From JAGIBJ01 sp032119595 (GTDB lineage Bacteria; Actinomycetota; Thermoleophilia; Solirubrobacterales; Solirubrobacteraceae): 64,000 bases of DNA. Every line of letters begins with the position of its first letter. Position 1 is the stretch's first letter. Positions 45,660-53,849 of the stretch are shown here, in pieces. The translations under genes and the position numbers were made by a program. The stretch is from assembly GCA_032119595.1 (NCBI GenBank), contig JAUMBQ010000006.1, forward strand, positions 1,240,001-1,304,000, in the 5' to 3' direction. The notes under the pieces were generated by a model. It was not told the DNA's origin. It did not search any database and saw only the letters and a list, made by a program, of their open reading frames with translations.

Positions 45660-46703
45660 TCAAGCGTTCGGCGCGCGCGCTCCAGCGGCGTTGAACGCCT
45701 CGGCGGCCTCTCGCAGGCCTTCGCCGCGCTTCGGCTGAGCCGCCGCGCGCGCGTGGGCGAGGTAGCGGGCGGGGTTGTGGCCCGGCATCGCGGTCGCGGC
45801 GGCTGCGCGGGCCAGGTAGGTAAGGACCGTGAGGGCGGTGATTGCCCAGCGCTCGGGCGCCGAGTGATGCTTGCGCAGGTAGCGGTCGCGGCCACGATGG
45901 AACTCGACGATGCGGCGTTGCGCACGGGCGAGGTCGGTGGAGAGCTGTTCGTGATGGATGACGGTGGCGCCCGGGCACCAGAGGATCGTGTGGCCGGCGT
46001 CGCGCAAGCGCTTGGCGAAATCGACCTCGTCGGAGTACACGAAGAAGTCGCGGTCAAAGCCGCCGATGGCGCGGGCGGCGTCGACGCGCACGAGGAGGGC
46101 GGCGGACTGCGCCCAGTCGACCTCGCGGGTCTGCTCGCCGACGCTCTGGACGACGCGATTCGGCTGACCGACGGCCGCCCAGAGCGCCCCGCGAACCGAC
46201 GGGAACGCCCACGCTGACGGCTGGCCGGTGCCGTCGGGCCGCACCAGGCGGGCGCCGACGGCGGCCGCGCGCGGATTGGCGTCGAGCGCGCCGACGAGCG
46301 CTTCGAGCGACCCGGGCTGCAGCTCGGCGTCCTCGTTCATGAGCAGGCCGTAGCGGCCGGCGGCTCGGTCCAGGAGGTCGGAGTCGCTCGCGGCCTTGCC
46401 CTGTCGGCGCTGTAGCGCGATCACCTCAGGTGCGAGTGGATGGGCTGCGGCCGCCTCGGCCGAGCCATCGGTAGACGCGTTGTCGAGCACGAACACCTCG
46501 GCGGTGTGATCGGTCGTCGCGGCGACGACCGTCGGCTCCAGGCCCGTGTACTTCGCCCGGCCCAGATCGAGCGGCGGCGCGGCACCGCCAGCGGGGACGA
46601 CGGTCCAGCCGGAGTCGCCGAGCTCGCGCTGCACGGCATCGAGGCCGAGCAGGAGCAGGTCGCGGGACTGCGTATTGACGATGAGGATCGAGAGGTCAGG
46701 CAC
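45660..46703 (-). CDS. Glycosyltransferase family 2 (rhamnosyl-type)
   Basis: 347 residues from GTG 46701-46703 (VPDLSILIVNTQSRD); a longer frame upstream overlaps the divergent GT4 gene and is rejected. GT-A motifs: ILIVNTQSRDLL, FVLDNASTDGSAEAA, LLMNEDAELQPGSLEAL (N-E-D in place of the common DxD neighbour), ALLVRVDAARAIGGFDRDFF, and YSDEVDFAKRLRDAG. A ~25-residue insertion (GGAAPPLDLGRAKYTGLEPT) follows the first strand. The C terminus has one hydrophobic stretch near 275-295. Lies 33 bases from the divergent GT4 gene. Confidence 0.88.
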   Translation of the reverse strand: MPDLSILIVNTQSRDLLLLGLDAVQRELGDSGWTVVPAGGAAPPLDLGRAKYTGLEPTVVAATTDHTAEVFVLDNASTDGSAEAAAAHPLAPEVIALQRRQGKAASDSDLLDRAAGRYGLLMNEDAELQPGSLEALVGALDANPRAAAVGARLVRPDGTGQPSAWAFPSVRGALWAAVGQPNRVVQSVGEQTREVDWAQSAALLVRVDAARAIGGFDRDFFVYSDEVDFAKRLRDAGHTILWCPGATVIHHEQLSTDLARAQRRIVEFHRGRDRYLRKHHSAPERWAITALTVLTYLARAAAATAMPGHNPARYLAHARAAAQPKRGEGLREAAEAFNAAGARAPNA

Positions 46704-46736
46704 GGCGCTCGGCCGAAGCGACGATACTCCCCGGCG

Positions 46737-47948
46737 GTGCACGTTCAGCTCGTCGACCCCGCCGCGTACACGCCTCCTTACGACCACGCACTCGCGTCGG
46801 CGCTCGGGCGGGCCGGCGCGCAGGTCGACCTGATCACCACCGCGTCGGCCGAATGGGACGCCGCGACCGACGGCACGAGCGCGAGCGACGCCTTGCCCTA
46901 CGCGCGCCACGTCGACTTCTACCGCCACAGCGGTCGCCTCCCGGCTGGCCCCGCGCGGACCGCGGCGAGGATCCTCGAGCACCCGGTCGGCCTGCGGCGC
47001 CTGCGAGCGCGCTCGGCCGACATCACGCACCTGCAATGGGCCCCGCTCCAGGAGGTCGACGTGCTCGGCCTGCCGCGCAACCGTCCGCTCGCGATCACGG
47101 GCCACGACGTGCTGCCTCGCGAGCCCCGCCGCTTCCAGCACCATGCCCAGAAGGCGATCTACAGCCGCGCCGACCTCGTGATCGCCCATTCCGAGCACGG
47201 GCGCCAGCGCCTGATCGACGAAGTCGGCATCGCCGAGCACAAGGTGCGCGTGATCCCGCACGGCGCGTTCGATCACCTCACGCTCGTCCCGCGCGCGCCG
47301 CTACCTGCCGAGCTGCTCGACCCCGCCGAGGACGCCGCCGCGACCGGCCAGGCCTCGTCGCCCGAGCACCCCGCGGGCGCCACCGGATGGGACCGCGCGG
47401 CACCCCACGTGCCGAAGCCCCGCCGGCCGATCGTGCTCAGCTTCGGCCTGATCCGCCCGTACAAAGGCACCGACGTACTGCTCGAGGCCTGGCGCGAGGT
47501 TCGCGCCGACGCCGAGCTCTGGATCGTCGGCAAGCCCCGCGGGGTCGACCTCGCGTCGCTGCGCGCACTCGCCGACGATCGGGTCCGGTTCGTGCCCCGA
47601 TTCGTGACCGACGGCGAACTCGCCGCTTGCTTCGACCTTGCCCAGCTCGCGGTCTTGCCGTACCGCGAGATCGAGCAGTCGGGCGTGCTTGCGACGGCGC
47701 TCGCGTTCGGCACGCCGGTACTCGCCTCGGCCGTCGGCGCGTTCCCGGAGGCGGCAGCGCTTGGCGCCGCTGCCACCGTCCCGCCGGCCGACCCGGCCGC
47801 GCTGGCCGCCGCCATTGATCGACTCCTCGCCGACCCGACCGAGCGGGCGCTCCTGACCGTCGGCGGACGGACCTTGTCGCGCGGCGCCTGGTCGTGGGAT
47901 TCCGTCGCCGAGCAGCATCTGGCGGCGTACGAGGAGATCGCGCGATGA
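46737..47948 (+). CDS. Glycosyltransferase family 4
   Basis: 403 residues from GTG 46737 (VHVQLVDPAAYTPPYD). N-terminal domain with the acceptor-side loop AYTPPYDHALASALGRAG and ITGHDVLPREPRRF. C-terminal donor-binding domain begins VLSFGLIRPYKGTDVLLEA, with LWIVGKPRG, FVTDGELAACFDLAQLAVLPYREIEQSGVLATALAFGTPV, where the two Glu/Pro-rich positions bind the nucleotide sugar. A ~35-residue acidic insertion (around 205-235) separates the domains. Retaining enzyme expected to add a sugar from the cytoplasmic side. Confidence 0.9.
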   Translation: MHVQLVDPAAYTPPYDHALASALGRAGAQVDLITTASAEWDAATDGTSASDALPYARHVDFYRHSGRLPAGPARTAARILEHPVGLRRLRARSADITHLQWAPLQEVDVLGLPRNRPLAITGHDVLPREPRRFQHHAQKAIYSRADLVIAHSEHGRQRLIDEVGIAEHKVRVIPHGAFDHLTLVPRAPLPAELLDPAEDAAATGQASSPEHPAGATGWDRAAPHVPKPRRPIVLSFGLIRPYKGTDVLLEAWREVRADAELWIVGKPRGVDLASLRALADDRVRFVPRFVTDGELAACFDLAQLAVLPYREIEQSGVLATALAFGTPVLASAVGAFPEAAALGAAATVPPADPAALAAAIDRLLADPTERALLTVGGRTLSRGAWSWDSVAEQHLAAYEEIAR

Positions 47949-47994
47949 GCTGCGGCTCACGGCGCCCGCGCTCGCGGGGCGCGAGGATGGCCCG

Positions 47995-49401
47995 ATGAGC
48001 GACGAGCTGATCGACGCGATCACAACCCGCCGCAGCAAGCGACAGGCGATCACCGCCTTGAGCCGCGCGGCGTGGACGACCCTCTTCCCGGACGGCGTGG
48101 TCAAGCGTCGCGCCATCGTGCCGGCCGCGCTTCTTGCGTACCACCACGTCGGCTACCCGCTGCTGCTCTGGTCGTGGGACCGCGCGGAGGCCGTGACCGG
48201 CGAGAGCGAAGACGCGGTCATGCGGGTCGGCCCTCGGCGGCCGGCGCCACGCGTGCCCAGAGACGAGGACGCTCCCGGCGACTGGACCAAGGCGCCGCTC
48301 CCGCGCGTCGCGCTCGTGATCGCGGCGCACAATGAGGCCGATGTCATCGGTGAGAAGGTCGCCAACGCCCTTCGCCTCGACTACCCGCGCGAGCTGCTGC
48401 GCATCGTGGTGGCCGCCGACGGCTGCACCGACGGCACGGTGGCCGCCGCGGACACGGCCGGCGCCGACCTCGTCCTCGACCTCCCCCGCGGCGGCAAGAT
48501 GGCGGCTCAGCACCAGGCCGTCGGCCAGCTCGAAGAGCCGATCATCGCCTTTTCCGACGCCAACAGCTACTGGGACGCGGGCGCGCTGCTGGAACTCGTC
48601 GCGGCGCTGGCGCACCCGCGCGTCGGCTACGCCTGTGGCCACGTCACCTTCACGGCCCCGACCGACCAGGCCGAGCCTGGGTCGCCAGACGCGCAGAAAG
48701 CGCGTGATTCTGCGCCCGGGCCCGCTGGCCCCGACCCGACCACCGCGCCGGCGGCCGACAACCAGGAAGGCCTGTACTGGCGGTACGAGATGGCGATCCG
48801 GGAGCGCGAGTCGCGCCTGGCGTCGGTCACGGCCGGCAACGGCGCGATCTACGCGATCAAGCGGGCGGCCTACCGTGCGTACCGCTTCGACCCCGTGATG
48901 GGCCACGACCTCGCAATGCCCTTCCAGCTCGTGCGCGCCGGCTGGCTCGCGGTCGACGTGAAGGACGCCAAGGCCACCGAAAAGATGGTCCCCACGATCG
49001 ACGGTGAGCTCCGCCGCAAGCGCCGCATGATGAGCCACGCGTGGCCGATCGTCCTGAAGGCCGGCCTCCTCGACCTCCGCGGGCAGCCACCCCGCTACGC
49101 GCTCATGCTGGTCTCGCACCGGTGGCTGCGGTACGGCGCACCGCTGATCCACGGCTGGCTCGCGGTGTCGTCGGTGCGTGCGGCGCGGCGATCCCGGCTC
49201 GCCCGCGCGCTTATCGCCGGACAGGCCCTGCTGCTCGCGGCGGCGGCCCGCCCCGAGGCGGCGCCGGCCGGCCCGGTGCGAGCGATTGCCCGGGTCGCCC
49301 GGTACTACGTGGCCACCAATGCCGCCATCGCCCTCGGCCTCCGCGACCACCTCGTGGATGGCACCGAAGCCTCTTGGACCCCGCCCGAGGGCACGCGCTA
49401 A
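47995..49401 (+). CDS. Glycosyltransferase family 2
   Basis: 468 residues. The first ~105 residues are an N-terminal extension with a possible membrane-associated helix (AALLAYHHVGYPLLLW). The GT-A core follows: VIAAHNEADVIGEKVANAL, VVAADGCTDGTVAAAD, AFSDANSYWD (DxN), SVTAGNGAIYAIKRAAY and GHDLAMPFQLV. An insertion of ~30 residues (QAEPGSPDAQKARDSAPG and beyond) follows the DxN strand. The C-terminal ~60 residues have two hydrophobic helices. Same direction as the GT4 gene 46 bases upstream; likely one transcript. Confidence 0.88.
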   Translation: MSDELIDAITTRRSKRQAITALSRAAWTTLFPDGVVKRRAIVPAALLAYHHVGYPLLLWSWDRAEAVTGESEDAVMRVGPRRPAPRVPRDEDAPGDWTKAPLPRVALVIAAHNEADVIGEKVANALRLDYPRELLRIVVAADGCTDGTVAAADTAGADLVLDLPRGGKMAAQHQAVGQLEEPIIAFSDANSYWDAGALLELVAALAHPRVGYACGHVTFTAPTDQAEPGSPDAQKARDSAPGPAGPDPTTAPAADNQEGLYWRYEMAIRERESRLASVTAGNGAIYAIKRAAYRAYRFDPVMGHDLAMPFQLVRAGWLAVDVKDAKATEKMVPTIDGELRRKRRMMSHAWPIVLKAGLLDLRGQPPRYALMLVSHRWLRYGAPLIHGWLAVSSVRAARRSRLARALIAGQALLLAAAARPEAAPAGPVRAIARVARYYVATNAAIALGLRDHLVDGTEASWTPPEGTR

Positions 49402-49433
49402 CGGACACGCCCCGCCGGGCTGTGCGCAGGCCC

Positions 49434-50174
49434 TCAGACGCCGAGCGCCTGCGCGCCACCGTGAACGCCGAGGATGGAGCCGTTCACGTAACTGGCGCGG
49501 TCGGTGGCAAGGAAGGCGATGGTCTCGGCGATTTCGTCGGCCTGGCCAGGGCGCCCGGAGGCCGTGCCGCGGCCGATCGCGTTGATGCCTTCGGCCATCC
49601 CGGACGTGCCGAGGGTGTGGACCGGACCGGGTGAGACGGCGTTCACGCGCACTCCGGCGCCGCCGAACTCCGCTGCCCACGTGAGGGTGAGCAGCTCGAT
49701 CGCGGCCTTCGACGCGCCGTAGGCCCCGCCGCCGCCGACGGGCGAGGACGCGGCCACCGTCGACACGTTCACGATGCTGCCGCGGCCGCGCTCCACCATG
49801 CCCGGCGCGAGGGCCGCGACGAGCAGGAACGGCGCCCGCGTGTTGACCGCGAACTGCGCGTCGAACGACTCCACGCCGAGCTCCGTGGTGCCCGCGAAAT
49901 GGTAGATGCCTGCGTTGTTCACAAGCACGTCAACATCGCCGGCCTCGCTGGCGAGTCGGCGCACCTCGGCCGGATCCTGGAGGTCGGCGGCAATGAACCG
50001 GCCCGTGCCACCCGACGCGATGATCGTGTCCAGCACCTCGGCTCCGCGGGCTGCATCGCGGCCATGGACCACCACGTCGGCGCCGAGCGCCGCGAGGCGC
50101 AGCGCGGTGGCGCGGCCGATGCCGGCGGTGGCGCCCGTGACGAGGGCGGTGGATCCAGCGAGTTCTTGCGACAT
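49434..50174 (-). CDS. Short-chain dehydrogenase/reductase (SDR)
   Basis: 246 residues from ATG 50172-50174 (MSQELAGSTALVTGATAG), with GGAG 12-9 bases before it. Cofactor motif TGATAGIG (about 14-21), HGRD for NADP preference, NNAG, and the catalytic Ser in VSTVAASS with Tyr-x3-Lys in YGASK. A classical SDR; the substrate is unknown. Divergent from the TetR-family gene across 106 bases, the usual arrangement of a regulator and its target. Confidence 0.9.
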   Translation of the reverse strand: MSQELAGSTALVTGATAGIGRATALRLAALGADVVVHGRDAARGAEVLDTIIASGGTGRFIAADLQDPAEVRRLASEAGDVDVLVNNAGIYHFAGTTELGVESFDAQFAVNTRAPFLLVAALAPGMVERGRGSIVNVSTVAASSPVGGGGAYGASKAAIELLTLTWAAEFGGAGVRVNAVSPGPVHTLGTSGMAEGINAIGRGTASGRPGQADEIAETIAFLATDRASYVNGSILGVHGGAQALGV

Positions 50175-50280
50175 GAGGGTGCTCCTTGCGAGGGCGTTGC
50201 GGTTCTGGGTCATTCGTCCCAAAACGGACCCTACACACTTTCTGGGTCGCGTCTCCCATTTCTTCTAGACTGGGGAACGG
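50175..50280. promoter_or_regulatory. SDR/TetR divergent promoter region
   Basis: Contains GGGTC (50209-50213) and GACCC (50228-50232) as an inverted repeat, a candidate TetR operator. TAGACT, about 10 bases before the TetR ATG at 50281, resembles a -10 box, so that gene is probably leaderless. Confidence 0.4.
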
Positions 50281-50991
50281 ATGTATCCAGAGACCTCTCT
50301 CCCGCGCCCAGAGTCCGTCTGCGGCCCCGAGCCCGGGGCGGCTGCTGGCGTCACGGCTGCGGCGAGTGCGGGATCGGCCACGCGCAAGCTGACCGCCAAG
50401 GGCTTGGCGACCAAGGCCCGGATCGTCGACGCCGCGACGGTCCTGGTCGGCGAGCACGGCGTGGCCGGGACGAGCATCGACGACGTCCGCAAGGCCGCCG
50501 GCGTGAGTGGCTCCCAGCTCTCGCACTACTTCGACGACAAGGCCGCGCTCGTCGAAGCGGTCGTCGCCCGCCAGACCTCAGGCGTCCTCGATGCGCAAGC
50601 CGAGATGTTCCCGCGCCTCGACTCCCTCGAGCTCCTGCGCGACTGGGCCGACTGGGCGATTGGCTACCAGCAGGCCGAGGGCTTTTGCGGGTGTCCGGTC
50701 GGATCGCTCGCGGGCGAACTGGCTGGCGACGACACCGCAGCCCGGGCCGAACTCGCTGCCGGCTTTGATCGTTGGGGCGTCGTGCTCGAAGACGGCCTGA
50801 CCGCGATGCGCGACCGCGGCGACCTTCCGCCGGACGCCGACCCGCGCAGTCTCGCGCTCGGTCTGCTTGCTGCGCTTCAGGGTGGTCTGCTGCTCACCCG
50901 CACGATGCAATCCACCGCGCCGCTCGAAGCCTCGATGGCCGCGTCGCTGGCGCATCTCGCCTCGCTCGCGGGCGCGAAAACCGCTCGGTAG
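50281..50991 (+). CDS. TetR-family regulator
   Basis: 236 residues. About 40 residues precede the helix-turn-helix (GEHGVAGTSIDDVRKAAGVSGSQLSHYFDDKAALVEAVV, about 58-96). The ligand domain has AEGFCGCPVGSLAGELAGDD, a Cys-rich helix typical of the TetR_C subgroup that controls stress and redox enzymes. Probably represses the divergent SDR. Start at ATG 50281 is preferred although later in-frame starts exist. Confidence 0.87.
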   Translation: MYPETSLPRPESVCGPEPGAAAGVTAAASAGSATRKLTAKGLATKARIVDAATVLVGEHGVAGTSIDDVRKAAGVSGSQLSHYFDDKAALVEAVVARQTSGVLDAQAEMFPRLDSLELLRDWADWAIGYQQAEGFCGCPVGSLAGELAGDDTAARAELAAGFDRWGVVLEDGLTAMRDRGDLPPDADPRSLALGLLAALQGGLLLTRTMQSTAPLEASMAASLAHLASLAGAKTAR

Positions 50992-51085
50992 GCGACCGGA
51001 CGCATTCGCGCCAGCGACGGGCGCGCTGAATGGGCGACGGGTCGCAACGCGGACCCACGGGCCGGTCCGTCACGATCCGGGACAC

Positions 51086-51790
51086 ATGTCGACGAGCGAA
51101 ACCCCCGCCTCGCGCCTGCCGCCCCCGGCCGACCTGTCTGGCCTCCCGACGACGCCCGGCGTCGGTCCGGCGGCGGGCCGACCGATCCCGCTGGTCCACG
51201 CTGGCCGTCTGGCTCGCGTCTTGGACGTGCTGATCGCCAGCATCGTGCTCGTCGTCACGGCGCCGATCGTCGCCCTCGCAGCCTTCGCGGTCACGCGCGA
51301 GTCCAAGGGCGGCGCGCTGTTCCGCCAGGGCCGGATTGGCCTGCGCGGCCAGCCGTTCGAGGTGCTGAAACTCCGCACGATGGTCGCCGGCGCCGAGCAG
51401 CTCGGCGCGGGCCTGGCGGTCGAGGTTGGCGACGCGCGGATCACCCGTGTCGGCAGCTTCCTGCGCCGCACCTCCGTCGACGAGCTGCCCAACCTGATCA
51501 ATGTCCTGCGCGGCGAGATGGCGATCGTCGGGCCGCGGCCGACCGTGGCCAGCCAGGTCGAGCAGTACACCGAGCGCCAGCTCGGCCGGCTCGCGGTGCG
51601 CCCCGGGATCACGGGCCTCGCGCAGGTGTCGGGTCGCGCGTCGCTCCCCTGGGCCGACCGCATCGAGATCGACCTCCACTACATCCAGACCCGCTCCCTC
51701 CGCGGCGACCTGCGCATCCTCCTGCGCACCGCCCTCACCGTCTTCGGCGGCGCCGGCCTCTACCGTGGCGACACCGGCGGCTGGCGCTGA
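51086..51790 (+). CDS. Bacterial sugar transferase (polyprenyl-phosphate sugar-1-P transferase)
   Basis: 234 residues from ATG 51086; an upstream frame to 50867 overlaps the TetR gene and is rejected. A membrane segment near residues 45-70 (VLIASIVLVVTAPIVAL) is followed by the catalytic domain: LFRQGRIGLRGQPFEVLKLRTM, RVGSFLRRTSVDELPNLINV and GEMAIVGPRPT, the conserved WcaJ/WbaP core, with PGITGLAQVSGRASL. It starts lipid-linked glycan assembly by adding the first sugar phosphate to undecaprenyl phosphate. Only the C-terminal catalytic half is present, the monotopic type. Confidence 0.9.
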   Translation: MSTSETPASRLPPPADLSGLPTTPGVGPAAGRPIPLVHAGRLARVLDVLIASIVLVVTAPIVALAAFAVTRESKGGALFRQGRIGLRGQPFEVLKLRTMVAGAEQLGAGLAVEVGDARITRVGSFLRRTSVDELPNLINVLRGEMAIVGPRPTVASQVEQYTERQLGRLAVRPGITGLAQVSGRASLPWADRIEIDLHYIQTRSLRGDLRILLRTALTVFGGAGLYRGDTGGWR

Positions 51791-51897
51791 CGCGGCCCAG
51801 TCCACCGTTTGCGGGCGCTGATCCAGCCCGCTCACCGAGCGTCTCTACCGACCTCGCTAGAGTCAGACGCAAGTACGTCTATACGTTGAGGCGGTTA

Positions 51898-51911
51898 TTC
51901 GGCTAGCTGAA
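51898..51911. promoter_or_regulatory. Palindrome upstream of the Fic gene
   Basis: TTCGGCTAGCTGAA, a 14-base palindrome with one mismatched pair, 20 bases before the Fic ATG. The 141-base gap is A+T-richer than its surroundings; CTATAC (51879-51884) resembles a -10 box. Candidate operator. Confidence 0.35.
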
Positions 51912-51931
51912 AATGCGGCTACGATGATCGG

Positions 51932-53005
51932 ATGCTCCACGTCACCCCGGCCAGCACGCCGTTCGGCGCGGCCGCACTCGAAGAGCTGGCCGTCCTTGCC
52001 GCCGAACTGCATGACCAGAGCCCACCGAAGCGTTGGATCGCTCGGCTGCGACGCATGGCCCGCGGCTCGGTTGCGGCGAGCTCGGTGTCCATCGAAGGAT
52101 TCCAGGTGTCCGCTGCGTCGGCGTCGGCGATCTTGGCCGGCGATCGCACACCGGCGTCGCACGACGACGAGGTCGTTGCCGCGTACGGCCGAGCGATGGA
52201 CCACGTCGTTGCGCTCAGCGACGACCCGCATTTCAAGTGGAACCACCGCGTGATCGCTGACCTTCACTTCGACCTTGCCTGGCCGGACGCCAGCGCCCGC
52301 CCCGGCCGGCTTCGCACCGGCCCGATGGGCGTGACCGGATCCGACGGGCGACTGGCCTATACCGCGCCCGAGCCCGAGGCCTCAAGCGCGCTCACGGCTG
52401 AACTCGTCACCTGGTTGCGGCGAGGCGATCTTGAGCAACCAGCAGTGGTCCGGGCCGCGATGGCGCATCTGCACCTCGTGTCGATTCACCCCTTCGCCGA
52501 CGGCAACGGACGCGTCTCGCGGGTCCTCCAGTCGCTGGTCCTGGCGCGCTCCGGCACGCTCGCACCCGAACTCGCTTCGATCGAGGAGTACCTGGCCGCG
52601 AACACCGAGCAGTACTACGCCGCGCTGCAGGACGCCCACGGGGCGACCTACGATCCGACGCGCTCGGCGGCAGGGTGGGTCGATTTCTGCCTTGGGGCAC
52701 ACGTCGAGACGGCGAAAATGCGCCTGCAGCTCATCCGAGATGCATCGAGGCGTTGGAGTGCGCTCGAGGGCCTGACCGAGACGCGAGGCTGGCCAGACCG
52801 GCTGGTGATCGCGCTCGAGCTATCGCTGACCTCCGGCCTGGATCGCGCGAGCTACACCGCTGAGTCCGACGTGTCCGACGCGACCGCTTCGGCTGATCTG
52901 CGGCGCCTGGTCGACGCGGGATTCATCGCGAGCGAAGGGGCTGGTCGGACGACCCGGTACAGGCCGACGGCCGCACTCCGGCAGTTGGTCGGTGCAGGCG
53001 ACTAA
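51932..53005 (+). CDS. Fic family AMP transferase with N-terminal self-inhibition motif
   Basis: 357 residues. The Fic core HPFADGNGR has the catalytic His and the phosphate-anchoring DGNGR. An N-terminal helix holds SVSIEG, the (S/T)xxxE(G/N) inhibitory motif whose Glu blocks ATP in class II Fic proteins, so activity is expected to be held down. The C-terminal ~80 residues (SDVSDATASADLRRLVDAGFI) form a winged-helix domain, as in the DUF4172/Fic-DOC proteins with a DNA-binding tail. Fic proteins modify target proteins with AMP. Lies near a toxin-antitoxin pair. Confidence 0.9.
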   Translation: MLHVTPASTPFGAAALEELAVLAAELHDQSPPKRWIARLRRMARGSVAASSVSIEGFQVSAASASAILAGDRTPASHDDEVVAAYGRAMDHVVALSDDPHFKWNHRVIADLHFDLAWPDASARPGRLRTGPMGVTGSDGRLAYTAPEPEASSALTAELVTWLRRGDLEQPAVVRAAMAHLHLVSIHPFADGNGRVSRVLQSLVLARSGTLAPELASIEEYLAANTEQYYAALQDAHGATYDPTRSAAGWVDFCLGAHVETAKMRLQLIRDASRRWSALEGLTETRGWPDRLVIALELSLTSGLDRASYTAESDVSDATASADLRRLVDAGFIASEGAGRTTRYRPTAALRQLVGAGD

Positions 53006-53424
53006 ATCAGCGTGAACCCGTGGCTCGCGGCTGCGGTGCGCAGGTCGCGATCGAAGCAGGCGAACTCGTCGCAGTCGGGGTAGGCGTCGCGGGCTTCGAG
53101 GGCCGTGGCGAGCTGGAGTGCGTCGTAGGCGCGGAGCGCGGCGGTGCCCGTGAGCTGGCTTGCGCGAACCACGATGCCGGTGGTTGGTGGGATCACGATG
53201 ACCTGTGGGTCGCCGCCGGTGAGGTCGGACCGCGCCGCGGCGGCAATGACGGCCGCGTCGCTCGCGTCGATCTCGCCCATGCGGTGGCGACGCCAAACCG
53301 CGCTGCACACCTCGACCGCCGCGACGCTCGAGGCGACGATCGCCGCCAGTCCTCGGATGTGGTCAGCGCCCGGCTCGTCGAGGTAGCGCTTCACGAGCGC
53401 GGACGAATCCGCGAAGACGGTCAA
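53002..53424 (-). CDS. PIN-domain ribonuclease toxin (VapC-like)
   Basis: 140 residues from TTG 53422-53424, overlapping the antitoxin stop (TTGA). Acidic residues of the PIN active site are present: FADSSALVKRYLDEP with Asp and Lys/Arg positions, EVCSAVWRR with Glu, and the C-terminal AYDALQLATALEARD and CFDRDLRTAA with the remaining Asps. These toxins cleave tRNA, rRNA or mRNA. Its 3' end overlaps the convergent Fic stop by 4 bases. Direct coupling to the antitoxin upstream fixes the pairing. Confidence 0.85.
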   Translation of the reverse strand: MTVFADSSALVKRYLDEPGADHIRGLAAIVASSVAAVEVCSAVWRRHRMGEIDASDAAVIAAAARSDLTGGDPQVIVIPPTTGIVVRASQLTGTAALRAYDALQLATALEARDAYPDCDEFACFDRDLRTAAASHGFTLI

Positions 53425-53732
53425 CGGCCAGCGCGTTCGGCGGCGATGAGTTCGCTCCCGGCGGTCCCGCCGCCAGTCCGCGAGCGCGCCGCTTCGAACG
53501 CTGAACGCTCCGCGGGGGTGCGCCGGCCCTCGGGGGCATTGGGCGAGTCGATGAGTCCCGCGGCAGCAAACCTCGCTCGGATCCGGTCGGCTTCGGGCTC
53601 GTCGGCCGATGGGTCGACGGCGATGCGCAGCACCCGCGCGATGTACCCGTTCAAGCTCGTTCCGCTCGACTGCGCGGCGAGGCGCGCGCGGCGATGGAGC
53701 TCGTCGTCGATACGGATGCTGAGCTGCCCCAT
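53421..53732 (-). CDS. Ribbon-helix-helix antitoxin (VapB/Arc-type)
   Basis: 103 residues from ATG 53730-53732 (MGQLSIRIDDELHRRARL); a longer in-frame extension adds 23 residues antisense to nothing but lacks an RHH role. The RHH strand LSIRIDDELHRRARLAAQ and the SSGTSLNGYIARVLRIA helices form the DNA-binding dimer; the C-terminal ~55 residues are flexible and should bind the toxin. Two palindromes upstream are its likely operators. Confidence 0.83.
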   Translation of the reverse strand: MGQLSIRIDDELHRRARLAAQSSGTSLNGYIARVLRIAVDPSADEPEADRIRARFAAAGLIDSPNAPEGRRTPAERSAFEAARSRTGGGTAGSELIAAERAGR

Positions 53733-53769
53733 GCCATGATGGTATCGCCGTAGTGGTTGCATGCAACCA
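53733..53769. promoter_or_regulatory. Operator palindromes of the toxin-antitoxin operon
   Basis: A perfect 16-base palindrome, TGGTTGCATGCAACCA (53754-53769), lies 22 bases before the antitoxin start. Between them ATACCATCATGGCAT (read on the minus strand, 53731-53745) is an imperfect palindrome that reaches the start. Both fit binding by an RHH dimer, so autoregulation is likely. Confidence 0.55.
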
Positions 53770-53849
53770 GTCCGTGCGGCGGTCGTTTCCTGGTCGACCA
53801 TTTCGCGGCAGCGGCAGCGTCGCCTGGTTGAGACGCGCCCGCGCTGGAT

